Assembly (NCBI GenBank): GCA_018400955.1
Contig: JAGYLH010000005.1
Span: 1-64,000, forward strand
Direction of reading: 5' to 3'
Source: Bacteroidales bacterium
GTDB taxonomy: Bacteria; Bacteroidota; Bacteroidia; Bacteroidales; F082
DNA: 64,000 bases
The notes under the pieces are model-generated. The model saw only the letters and a list, made by a program, of their open reading frames with translations, ran no database searches and was not told the origin of the DNA. A program made the position numbers and the translations under genes. Shown here piece after piece: positions 20,883-29,807 of this stretch; positions within the stretch are counted from its first letter, which is position 1, and every line of letters begins with the position of its first letter.

Positions 20883-22352
20883 TTAAATAGGTGCAACAAA
20901 ATGAATAAAAAAGCCCAATTCCTTGAATTTGTTGATCCCATATTCTAAACGGAAAACCATATCGTAATAAGTCACAAAATCGAGGCCGATGCCACCGCCA
21001 TAAATTAGTTGATTTTGCATACGTGTGTCCGGCCATGGATTTTTGCTGCCCGTATATCCCGCATCAAAAAACAAATTGGCATAGACAGCATAGTGAATTT
21101 TGCTAAACCGTTCGTTTTTAATAATGTTTATGTTTGATACCCTTGGCGTAAGCACAGCAAACTTCAGGTTGTTTTTGCTTATTCCAAAGTTTTCGCCATC
21201 AATTACATACAACTCGAATGTACGCACAAAGTCATTGCCGAAACCCATTCCACGACGCATATGGAAGGGTTGATGGCCTCCGCCTGAAAACTTTGCAGTA
21301 ATATTAGAAGCCCAAAACCATCTCTTGGAAATAGGTTTATAAAAATCGAAGGTTGTTTTCAAGTAGTGAAAGTTTGGCTCTTTTAGCGGAAAACCTATTC
21401 CCCGCTTGTTGAGATCAATCTCAAAGTAATAACCCGACAAGGGGTAGGGGGCATGATCGCGCCTGTCGTGTTTAAACTGATAAGAGAAGATAAAGTAAGA
21501 TGATTTACTGCGCTGCAGACTGGTGAAATCATTGTTTAAGGCGATTAAAGTGTCGGCAAAGTCGAAGCCTTCATAGCCGATTAAGAGCGTATGTAAATTG
21601 CGATGGCCTTTCCGGTAAGTAAGCAACACATTGGCGTAATACTCATTTCGCGTATATGCATTCTCGTCTTTGTAGCGCACCTGTTTGTCGTTGGTAATGG
21701 CATAAGGCATTTCCCTGCTGCGTGAATAACCGGCCCATATGCCCAGCCCAAAGTCCTGTCGGCTCGTTAAATAGGGTATTTCATAGCGTAGCATATAATT
21801 CTGGTTGTATCCGGCTCGCAGCAGCAATTTAAGTTTTTCCATGCGACCCCTGAAATTATTGTGGGTGATGAATACACCATAATTAACACGGGTCCAGTCG
21901 CGGCTTTCGAACCAACTATTAAAATTGCGGTCGGCAAGTTCAAAAATAGGAAGCGGCCATACATACCACATTTCAATAAACTTGTATTCAAGATTGATAG
22001 TGGGGATATCCGTTTTTTGTTTTATGATGTGCAAGGTATCAATTGTTACAAAATTGAACAGACTCCTGTTTAGCAGGTTGGTCCTGCTTTGCATGGCCAG
22101 GTTGCAAAAGGCTTGAAACGAGAGTGTATCGCCCTGGAAAATTTCCATTTCACGATAGATAATGCGGTCGCGCGTTACTTTATTACCCGAAAGGGTTATC
22201 TCACCTACGATTACTTGCTTGTCGGGCTGGGCGAGTTTGCAACTGTCATTGTGAATGAAATTATTAAATGGTCTTGCTTGTTGCGAAAACAATACCGGGG
22301 TGTAAATGAAAAATAGAAGGAAACATGATGCCAAAAAATATAAGATTCGCAT
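20883..22352 (-). CDS. BamA/TamA-like (Omp85 superfamily) outer membrane protein with short POTRA region
   Basis: VIVGEITLSGNKVTRDRIIYREMEIFQGDTLSFQAFCNLAMQSRTNLLNRSLFNFVTIDTLH (POTRA-like) plus barrel. Confidence 0.75.
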   Translation of the reverse strand: MRILYFLASCFLLFFIYTPVLFSQQARPFNNFIHNDSCKLAQPDKQVIVGEITLSGNKVTRDRIIYREMEIFQGDTLSFQAFCNLAMQSRTNLLNRSLFNFVTIDTLHIIKQKTDIPTINLEYKFIEMWYVWPLPIFELADRNFNSWFESRDWTRVNYGVFITHNNFRGRMEKLKLLLRAGYNQNYMLRYEIPYLTSRQDFGLGIWAGYSRSREMPYAITNDKQVRYKDENAYTRNEYYANVLLTYRKGHRNLHTLLIGYEGFDFADTLIALNNDFTSLQRSKSSYFIFSYQFKHDRRDHAPYPLSGYYFEIDLNKRGIGFPLKEPNFHYLKTTFDFYKPISKRWFWASNITAKFSGGGHQPFHMRRGMGFGNDFVRTFELYVIDGENFGISKNNLKFAVLTPRVSNINIIKNERFSKIHYAVYANLFFDAGYTGSKNPWPDTRMQNQLIYGGGIGLDFVTYYDMVFRLEYGINKFKELGFFIHFVAPI

Positions 22353-22355
22353 TCA

Positions 22356-23018
22356 TCAGATGTTTAAGTAGTTCATAAGTGAGTCGTACCGCTCACGTAA
22401 GTCATCTAGGTCATCTTGTTCGCTGAAAATAGCTTTGATGTTGTAGTTGTATCGATTGAAAGTTTGCAAAACAGACCCTAATTCAACCCGGTTAATTTTC
22501 AAGGTAACTTCAATCCTGGTTGATTCGGGCCAGGAGTGAACAAAAAGGCTTAGAATTTTGGCATCATTTGATTCAATAATACGGGCTATCTCCGAAAGAG
22601 AATAATCCATCGAACTCATTTCAAGAATGATAACACCACCTGGATCACTTACCGACAATGATTTGGCGAAGTGCTCGAGCAAACTTTGCAAGCTAATGGA
22701 ACCCAAATAGTTATCATTCTCATCAATTACCGGAATGAGGCTAAGGTGTTGCTGCTGCATAAGTCGCAATACATCATAAATATGCTGGTGATCATAAACA
22801 AAGGCGGTTGACAAGGACAAGGTATGGTTCCCTACAGGCTCATCCAGATTGTTAAAATCATAAATATCAAATTCTGAAATAAGTCCGAGAAAGCCCATGT
22901 GATTGACAATAGGCAAGTGCAGCACCCTGAAATCTTCCATCCAGCTTAAAGCAATCCGGCCGGTATCGCTTGTTTTAAGCGGCATTATTCCATCTGTTAT
23001 CATTTGCCTTGCTATCAT
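22356..23018 (-). CDS. CBS domain-containing protein
   Basis: Two CBS-like motifs (TDGIMPLKTSDTGRIALSWMEDFRVLHLPIVN; LRLMQQQHLSLIPVIDENDNYLGSIS). Confidence 0.85.
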   Translation of the reverse strand: MIARQMITDGIMPLKTSDTGRIALSWMEDFRVLHLPIVNHMGFLGLISEFDIYDFNNLDEPVGNHTLSLSTAFVYDHQHIYDVLRLMQQQHLSLIPVIDENDNYLGSISLQSLLEHFAKSLSVSDPGGVIILEMSSMDYSLSEIARIIESNDAKILSLFVHSWPESTRIEVTLKINRVELGSVLQTFNRYNYNIKAIFSEQDDLDDLRERYDSLMNYLNI

Positions 23019-23027
23019 TCCTCAGCT

Positions 23028-23957
23028 TTAGTTGTCGTTGGTAAAATCGCTAAACATCATGTTAACGTAGTTTTTATATCGGAATTGCGCTATTTCCTTG
23101 TTTTCCACAGCTTGTTTCACGGCACAGCCTGGTTCGTGCAGATGGGTGCAGTTGGTAAACCGGCACTGCGGCATCAGGGCACGCATCTCGGGAAATCGCT
23201 GTGCAAGTGTATCACGCTCAAAATCATAAAGCCCAAACTCTTTTATGCCTGGCGTATCCACGAGCCAACCTCCAAATTCCAAAGCATGCATCTCGGCAAA
23301 AGTTGTTGTGTGCTTGCCTTTGTTATGATAGGCCGAAAGCTCGCCGGTTTTCAGGGAGAGTTTCGGGTCAATGGCATTGAGCAGAGCTGATTTTCCTACC
23401 CCGGAATGCCCCGTTAAAAGGCTGATTCTGTCTTTCATTTGAGCTGCAAATGTACCAAGGTTTTGCTTATGTATAGCTGAAACGTGAAAACAAGGATAGC
23501 CTGTAGCACTATAAATGCCTGCCAATTCATTTAAATATTCAGTTTGCTGTTGATCATACAAATCAATTTTGTTGAAAACAATTGCAGCCGGAATATGATA
23601 GGCTTCGGCTGTAACCAGAAAACGGTCAATGAAACCGGTGGATGTGCGTGGATGATCAATTGTTGCGACAAGAATGGCCTGGTCCAGGTTTGCCGCAATG
23701 ATGTGGGAGGCTTTTGACAAGCGGGTAGCCTTACGGATGATGAAATTAGTGCGTTCGTGAACTTCTTTGATTACAGTGTTTTGACTTGTTTCATCAATGG
23801 CAATGGTTACTTTATCGCCCACAGCAATCGGGTTGGTCGTTCTAATACCTTTTAAGCGGAATTGTCCCCTTAGCCTGCATTCGTGATTTTTGCCCTCCTC
23901 ATCCTGGACAATGTACCAGCTGCCTGTTGAACGCAGCACCATGCCTTGCTTTTGCAC
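23028..23957 (-). CDS. rsgA: Ribosome small subunit-dependent GTPase A
   Basis: NKID, GHSGVGKSALLNAI, CRFTNCTHLHEPGCAVKQAV zinc motif. Confidence 0.95.
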   Translation of the reverse strand: MQKQGMVLRSTGSWYIVQDEEGKNHECRLRGQFRLKGIRTTNPIAVGDKVTIAIDETSQNTVIKEVHERTNFIIRKATRLSKASHIIAANLDQAILVATIDHPRTSTGFIDRFLVTAEAYHIPAAIVFNKIDLYDQQQTEYLNELAGIYSATGYPCFHVSAIHKQNLGTFAAQMKDRISLLTGHSGVGKSALLNAIDPKLSLKTGELSAYHNKGKHTTTFAEMHALEFGGWLVDTPGIKEFGLYDFERDTLAQRFPEMRALMPQCRFTNCTHLHEPGCAVKQAVENKEIAQFRYKNYVNMMFSDFTNDN

Positions 23958-24182
23958 GTTATAGTGATTGAATAGGTTCTGGAAGATTGTAAACCTGAAT
24001 AAAATCTTCAGGAAGATAGAATGGTATGCCGACCCAATTTGCAGAAAAAATCCGACATTTGAAATTAATATCTAATTGATGTTCAGTTTTTTTATTCATT
24101 TTCCCCAAATAATTTATTTTAAAAAGTGTGCTAAAAGTACAAACTATTCTTATATTTGACCTCTCAAAAAAAACATAGCTCC

Positions 24183-24863
24183 ATGGATACTTCTACTTTA
24201 ATCGCCTATTTGCAGGCACCCTTAATAGCAATTCTGTTAATATTTTACCTAAAAGTGAAATTCGGCATCAAAAACTGGAAGCAGATTGTGAAAGCTTTGA
24301 TTTTTGGTTTTCTCGCCGTTACCGTACTTTTTTTGTTTGATATTGTTGCCGAAAGTGCTGGTTACGATCAACTCAAAAACCTAAAGCGTAGTGCGTTTTT
24401 CTCTTTTGTAATTGTTGGTTTTGGATCAGAGTTGGGTAAATTTGTGCTCTTACGCTATGTTTTTCTCAGATTAAAGTCCTTCCGTGGCCCATTGGATGGC
24501 GTTATTTATTCCATTTTTATCTCATTGGGCTTTACAATTATAGCACTGCCACTGTTTGGTTTGGGGGTTTTTGCCAAAGAAGTTGATGCACTGTTTTTAT
24601 TTACCTATCCCTTAGCGAATCTTTGTTTTGCAGTTATCATGGGCTTTTTTGTTGGCATGGGTAAACAACGCAAAAACAGGCTTATCGACTCCCTTACGGG
24701 TTTGGGTTCGGCAAGTTTCTTCCATGGGTTCTATTATTTCGCCAACCTTACATCTGACCGCACAATTTTATTGTTTTTTGGCATTGGACTATTTCTGATT
24801 GCCTTTTTACTAGGCGTAAAATCCATCAATGTGAGAGAAAATGATTCCGCATCAAGAGGTTGA
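24183..24863 (+). CDS. PrsW-like integral membrane protein
   Basis: Multi-TM; GSELGKF, LDGVIYSIFISLGF and SFFHGFYYF correspond to PrsW motifs. Confidence 0.7.
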   Translation: MDTSTLIAYLQAPLIAILLIFYLKVKFGIKNWKQIVKALIFGFLAVTVLFLFDIVAESAGYDQLKNLKRSAFFSFVIVGFGSELGKFVLLRYVFLRLKSFRGPLDGVIYSIFISLGFTIIALPLFGLGVFAKEVDALFLFTYPLANLCFAVIMGFFVGMGKQRKNRLIDSLTGLGSASFFHGFYYFANLTSDRTILLFFGIGLFLIAFLLGVKSINVRENDSASRG

Positions 24864-24919
24864 GTTTTTGATCCCGTTTTTTTTGGTGGTGAAATCAATC
24901 GCTGTATGAAAATTTCGTG

Positions 24920-26017
24920 CTATGAAAGCTTGTAACGCTTGCCGGGGAGTGCTGATACAATACCGTCAAATTCAAGATTGAGCAACAATCCTGCAATTTT
25001 AGAGGAAGGCATTTGGCTTTGCACCATAATATCATCAATACCGGCTTCAGCATTTGCCTTTAGGATATCAACAATAATTGTTTCTTCAGTGGTAAATTCC
25101 CTGAAAAGTTTTGTTTGCTTGGCTTGCTTTGTCAGGTCTTCATCCCAACGCATAATGTATTTGATGTCGGAAGCACCCTCAAGCATGGCTGCACGGTTGG
25201 TTTTGATTAAAAAATTACAACCTTCACTGAATCTGTCCCCCACGCGTCCGGGCAAGGCGAACACATCCCGGCTATAAGAATTAGCGATGTCTGCTGTAAT
25301 TAAAGCACCACCTCTTTTTGCTGATTCCACAACCACTAAGGCATCCACCATACCTGCCACTATGCGGTTTCTTTTTGGAAAATTCTCCTTGTCAGGATTA
25401 GTTTGACTCATAAAATCAGTGAGTAAACCACCGTTTTCCAGCATTCTTTCAGCCAGCGATTTGTTAGCGTTGGGATAAATCCTGTCGAGGCCATGCGCAA
25501 GTACCCCAATTGTAGGAATATTGTGCTTTACTGATTCCCTGTGTGCACAGCTGTCAATCCCATATGCCAAGCCACTTACAACAATCACAGATAGACTTGC
25601 CAGGCTTTCCACCAATTGCTCACAAAAATGTTTACCGTAGCTGGTGGCGTTTCGCGTACCTACAATGCCTACAACCCTTTGCTGGTTGAGGTCGGTTGTG
25701 CCTTTGTAATAAATCATGATGGGGCTGTCAACACAATGCTGGAGACGTTTCGGGTATTTTTTATCCAGAAAAAACAAGGGGCTAATCTTGAACCTTTCGA
25801 TAAATTCAATTTCTTCTTCAGCCCTTTGCAACACTTTTTGATTTAGGATTTGCTGCAACGTAAATCCGCCTATTCCCGGAATCTTTTCCAGGCTTTTGCG
25901 TTTTTCTTTAAATACTGCTTCCGACCCGCCACAATAGGCTACTAGTTTCTTGCCATTCACATCGCCCACTCCGGGGATTAATGTGATGCCTATATTGTAG
26001 AGTAGTTGTGTTGACAT
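24920..26017 (-). CDS. dprA: DNA-processing protein DprA
   Basis: VGIVGTRNATSYGKHFCEQLV; VVSGLAYGIDSCAHRESV; GGLLTDF. Confidence 0.95.
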   Translation of the reverse strand: MSTQLLYNIGITLIPGVGDVNGKKLVAYCGGSEAVFKEKRKSLEKIPGIGGFTLQQILNQKVLQRAEEEIEFIERFKISPLFFLDKKYPKRLQHCVDSPIMIYYKGTTDLNQQRVVGIVGTRNATSYGKHFCEQLVESLASLSVIVVSGLAYGIDSCAHRESVKHNIPTIGVLAHGLDRIYPNANKSLAERMLENGGLLTDFMSQTNPDKENFPKRNRIVAGMVDALVVVESAKRGGALITADIANSYSRDVFALPGRVGDRFSEGCNFLIKTNRAAMLEGASDIKYIMRWDEDLTKQAKQTKLFREFTTEETIIVDILKANAEAGIDDIMVQSQMPSSKIAGLLLNLEFDGIVSALPGKRYKLS

Positions 26018-26075
26018 GAGGGGGCAAAATTAATAGAAAATTTTGGTAAATTTGCAGCACCACAGTACAAATGCC

Positions 26076-27164
26076 ATGAGCCAGAAAAGAATACTTGTTT
26101 GCCCTTTAAACTGGGGTATTGGCCATGCGGCGCGCCTGGTTCCCATTATTAATGAACTGATTGAAGCAGGGCATGAAGTTATAATTGCGGCTGATAAAGA
26201 TCCACTTGCTTTTCTTCAAATAGCTTTTCCCAAGCTTGAGTTTGTGGTTTTTTCCGGGTTTGAACCCTTTTATAGCTTAAGGAATACACAGGTGTTCAAC
26301 ACCCTTACTTCTGTTTTTTCTATTCAAAAAGCTGCTGCAGCCGATCATCGATTTGTTGAAAACCTGGTTAAAACCCGAAATATTAGTGGTGTAATTTCGG
26401 ACAACCGCTTTGGGGCATATAGCAGGCAAGTGCCCAGTGTTTTTATTACGCATCAGTTGCATATCAAGGTGCCCTTGTTTTTATCGCCTTTCAGGTTTTT
26501 TGTTGATGGGTTCAACCATTTTTTTATCAAGCGCTTTACCGAATGTTGGGTGCCCGATTTTGAATTTTCACCAACCCTATCAGGCAAGCTTTCTCATCCA
26601 CCCATTGCCGGTTTGCCCGTGCATTTTATCGGGCCACTTAGCCGTTTTGCAGGTCTGAATGGCCTGGAAGATGCCAAACCCATTAAATATGATGTACTTG
26701 CCTTGCTTTCGGGGCCTGAGCCACAGCGAACGCTGTTGGAAATGAAAATCATCAGGGAAATCAATGGCCTGCCAATCAAAGTGTGTATCCTGAGGGGGAA
26801 GCCCGGTTTTGATAAAAAGCTTAAGCAAACAGACAAACTGCATTTGTTCAACCATGCCAATGACGAATTACTACTTGATTTGATGCAGTCTTCCAACTTT
26901 ATCATTTCACGCTCCGGATATTCTACCATTATGGACCTTATTGCATTGAAAAAGAAAGCTTTTTTTGTGCCTACTCCCGGGCAAACGGAGCAGGAATACC
27001 TTGCAAGACGCATGAGCGGTAACAGCTGGTTCAATTGGGGCAAACAGGAACACTTCGATATTATGTACGCCTTAGCTGGTAGAAATGGTTTTGAACCGCC
27101 AGTTTTTTCGGCTTCACCCAACTTACTTGAAGACCGGATAACAGCCTGGATTGATTTACTATAA
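26076..27164 (+). CDS. Glycosyltransferase family protein (UDP-GlcNAc transferase-like)
   Basis: RILVCPLNWGIGHAARLVPIINELIEAGHEVIIAAD; SRSGYSTIMDLIALKKKAFFVPTPGQTEQEYLA. Confidence 0.85.
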   Translation: MSQKRILVCPLNWGIGHAARLVPIINELIEAGHEVIIAADKDPLAFLQIAFPKLEFVVFSGFEPFYSLRNTQVFNTLTSVFSIQKAAAADHRFVENLVKTRNISGVISDNRFGAYSRQVPSVFITHQLHIKVPLFLSPFRFFVDGFNHFFIKRFTECWVPDFEFSPTLSGKLSHPPIAGLPVHFIGPLSRFAGLNGLEDAKPIKYDVLALLSGPEPQRTLLEMKIIREINGLPIKVCILRGKPGFDKKLKQTDKLHLFNHANDELLLDLMQSSNFIISRSGYSTIMDLIALKKKAFFVPTPGQTEQEYLARRMSGNSWFNWGKQEHFDIMYALAGRNGFEPPVFSASPNLLEDRITAWIDLL

Positions 27165-27296
27165 TAAATGCTGGCTGCTCATTGAATTGTGTTGTCTGCC
27201 AGTTTTTCTTAAATCAAGTTAAATTGATGACTCAGCAAATACTACTTTTGTATTTATAATCGTTCTAAATAGAAACAAATCTATTATTGCCTCATT

Positions 27297-28031
27297 ATGC
27301 GCATTCAAAAGGACTTAAAGATGGCTGACGTCATTCACATGAACCACCATTTGCTTCATGTAATCAATCGTTTCGGGATTCAACTCGGGTTTGGCGACAA
27401 TACAGTGGAAGAAGTTTGCAGGAACTACAATGTTAACCTTGATTTTTTTCTGGAAATTGTGAACACCTATCACGACCCGACTTATTTTCCGCTGGGGGAT
27501 TTGCAGAAATTCCCTGCCTCTATGCTGATCAGGTATCTACAAAAAACGCATCAGTTTTACCTTGAAGTTAAAATACCCGAAATAGAGGTTGCTATCCAGA
27601 ACCTTATTGATAATGTTGCTTTTGAAGCGGATCACTTGCACTTGCTAAAGGATTTTTTCAACAATTATAAAAATGAACTCACAGACCATATTAATAAGGA
27701 GGAACAACGTGTATATCCATATGCCCTGGCACTGGAACATCAACTTGCCAATGAGGGCCATCTCCTTGAAGAAGGTTTGGTGAAGGCCAATTACAGCATT
27801 CACGATTATGAAGAAGATCATGATGATGTGGAATCCAAACTGTTTGATTTAAAAAACATTATCATTAAATACCTGCCATCGCCCCTGGAAAGTGTGCGCT
27901 TCAACAGCATATTGCATGAGCTTTTTGAGCTGGAAAAAGACCTCAACAATCATGGACATATAGAAGACCTGATTCTAATTCCCATTGTGGAAAGGATGGA
28001 ATCAGAAGTGGCCCACAGAATTGCTAAATAG
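27297..28031 (+). CDS. Hemerythrin-domain protein (RIC/YtfE-like)
   Basis: ADHLHLLKDFFNNYKNELTDHINKEEQRVYPYA ... HDYEEDHDDVE ... LHELFELEKDLNNHGHIEDLILIPIVE. Confidence 0.85.
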   Translation: MRIQKDLKMADVIHMNHHLLHVINRFGIQLGFGDNTVEEVCRNYNVNLDFFLEIVNTYHDPTYFPLGDLQKFPASMLIRYLQKTHQFYLEVKIPEIEVAIQNLIDNVAFEADHLHLLKDFFNNYKNELTDHINKEEQRVYPYALALEHQLANEGHLLEEGLVKANYSIHDYEEDHDDVESKLFDLKNIIIKYLPSPLESVRFNSILHELFELEKDLNNHGHIEDLILIPIVERMESEVAHRIAK

Positions 28032-28037
28032 CCAATT

Positions 28038-28652
28038 ATGAAGCAATTGCGTATTTTATTGATTGAGGAATCATTCATAGTAAGGGAAGGGGTTAAAACC
28101 CTATTAAGCCTGTTGGGAAGGCCCTACAGTATGGAGGAATGTGAGGCCCTAAGCATGGGCCTTAGCCGGTTGTTGAGTAGAATTGAACCAAATATTGTAA
28201 TTGTAAATCCCATCCTGTTAAAGGATTATTCAGTTTATCCCCGAAAAATAAACAATAAAGCAGTGTTTTTCGTTGGCCTTTGCGATGATTCGGTTGATAA
28301 GCAGTTGTCAGGACGTTTCGATTTTGTCTTGTCAATAAAAGATGACAAAGTTAGCTTGTTACAACAGCTTGAAAAAATCCTCGAAAAAGCAAATTTTGGC
28401 AGTAATCACCAGGAATCAAATACCCTGAGTGAGCGCGAAACATCTGTTTTAAAGTGTGTTGCACTGGGACTTACAAACAATGAAATTGGCGAAAAACTTT
28501 TTATAAGTACCCATACCGTTATGACGCACCGCAAGAATATCACCAGAAAATTGGGTATAAAAACTGTAAGTGGCTTAACTGTATATGCCATACTTAATAA
28601 ATTGATAAAAGTTGAAGAACTGCAAATTACAGTAAACAAGGAAGATGAATGA
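28038..28652 (+). CDS. LuxR-type transcriptional regulator with degenerate receiver domain
   Basis: C-terminal LSERETSVLKCVALGLTNNEIGEKLFISTHTVMTHRKNITRKLGIKTVSGLTVYAI; receiver-like N-terminus lacks phosphoacceptor Asp. Confidence 0.85.
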   Translation: MKQLRILLIEESFIVREGVKTLLSLLGRPYSMEECEALSMGLSRLLSRIEPNIVIVNPILLKDYSVYPRKINNKAVFFVGLCDDSVDKQLSGRFDFVLSIKDDKVSLLQQLEKILEKANFGSNHQESNTLSERETSVLKCVALGLTNNEIGEKLFISTHTVMTHRKNITRKLGIKTVSGLTVYAILNKLIKVEELQITVNKEDE

Positions 28653-29188
28653 AAGCAAAGGGTAGGATTGCTATATTTTACGGGAGTTCCACCGGCAATA
28701 CAAAAAAAGTATCGAACGAACTTGCTGATAAATTTGAACATGCCCACAAGTTGAATGTTGAATATGCAAGCAAAAATGATCTGGAAGCCTTTGATTTTTT
28801 AATTTTTGGGGTGCCAACATGGGGCATTGGCGATATGCAGCATGATTGGGAAAACTTTCTTAAAATCGTGCAAAAGTCTAATCTGTCAGATAAAATTGTG
28901 GCACTTTTTGGATTGGGTGACCAAAAAAACTACCCAGATAGTTTTGTTGATGGGCTGGGTTTTTTGTACGATAGCATTTGCAGCAAAGCAAAAATCATTG
29001 GTAAGTGGCCCGGCAGTGGATACAATTTTAAGCAATCAAAAGCACTAAAAAATGGATCTTTTGTGGGGCTTGCAATCGATTGCCAAAATCAACCACATCT
29101 TACCCAATCACGCATCAATGACTGGTCTGTCCAGCTTAAAGGTGAATGGGAAGCACTAAAGTTACAGCATGCCAACGACAATTTTTAG
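28649..29188 (+). CDS. Flavodoxin (long)
   Basis: IAIFYGSSTGNTKKVSNELADKF; FGVPTWGIGDMQHDWENF; ATGA overlap with upstream gene. Confidence 0.9.
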   Translation: MKAKGRIAIFYGSSTGNTKKVSNELADKFEHAHKLNVEYASKNDLEAFDFLIFGVPTWGIGDMQHDWENFLKIVQKSNLSDKIVALFGLGDQKNYPDSFVDGLGFLYDSICSKAKIIGKWPGSGYNFKQSKALKNGSFVGLAIDCQNQPHLTQSRINDWSVQLKGEWEALKLQHANDNF

Positions 29189-29234
29189 TTATTTTTGCAT
29201 TTCGATTTTTTTTATAAACTGAAATAGACATCTA

Positions 29235-29735
29235 ATGGAAACGATAGGAATATTTTACGGATCAACCTCCGGGGCAACAAAAACAGTGGCGGAGAGAATT
29301 CAAAAAGCATTTGGTAAAAAGGCTGAACTTCATGATATTAAGGAGGCTAATATTGAAATGATTCAGGGTTATACTAACCTCATTTTCGGCACCTCCGCAT
29401 GGGGAATTGGCGATATGCAGGATGATTGGGAAGATTTTATAGATGAACTGAACGAGGTTGACTTCAAAGGGAAATCAGTGGCTTTGTTTGGCACCGGCGA
29501 CCAAGATGAATACCCGGAAAGCTTTGTCGATGGCCTGGGCACTCTATATTGCCGTTTGCCTGACAAATCAGTTGTGGTAGGCTCCTGGCCAAAGGAAGGG
29601 TATGACTACTATTTTTCGCTGGCCGAAAAAGACGATAATTTTGTTGGGCTGGTCATTGATGAGCACCAACAGGCTGATAAAACAGATGAGCGTATTGCTA
29701 AGTGGGTTGATAAACTAAAAAAAGAGATGGTTTAA
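29235..29735 (+). CDS. Flavodoxin
   Basis: IGIFYGSTSGATKTVAERIQKAFG; FGTSAWGIGDMQDDWEDF; FGTGDQDEYPESFVDGLGTL. Confidence 0.95.
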   Translation: METIGIFYGSTSGATKTVAERIQKAFGKKAELHDIKEANIEMIQGYTNLIFGTSAWGIGDMQDDWEDFIDELNEVDFKGKSVALFGTGDQDEYPESFVDGLGTLYCRLPDKSVVVGSWPKEGYDYYFSLAEKDDNFVGLVIDEHQQADKTDERIAKWVDKLKKEMV

Positions 29736-29747
29736 GACCTTATCAAA

Positions 29748-29791
29748 ATAAAAAAAATCCGTGTCGAGTATAACCGGCACGGATTTTTTTA
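29748..29791. terminator. Bidirectional Rho-independent terminator
   Basis: AAAAAAATCCGTG ... CACGGATTTTTTT between convergent genes. Confidence 0.85.
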
Positions 29792-29807
29792 TTTACAATT
29801 TAAACAA

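Noticed and set aside
27195-27235. ATCAA...TTGAT inverted repeat upstream of the hemerythrin gene as an FNR-type site
   Set aside because: Arms are in the reversed orientation with different spacing from TTGAT-N4-ATCAA; too weak.
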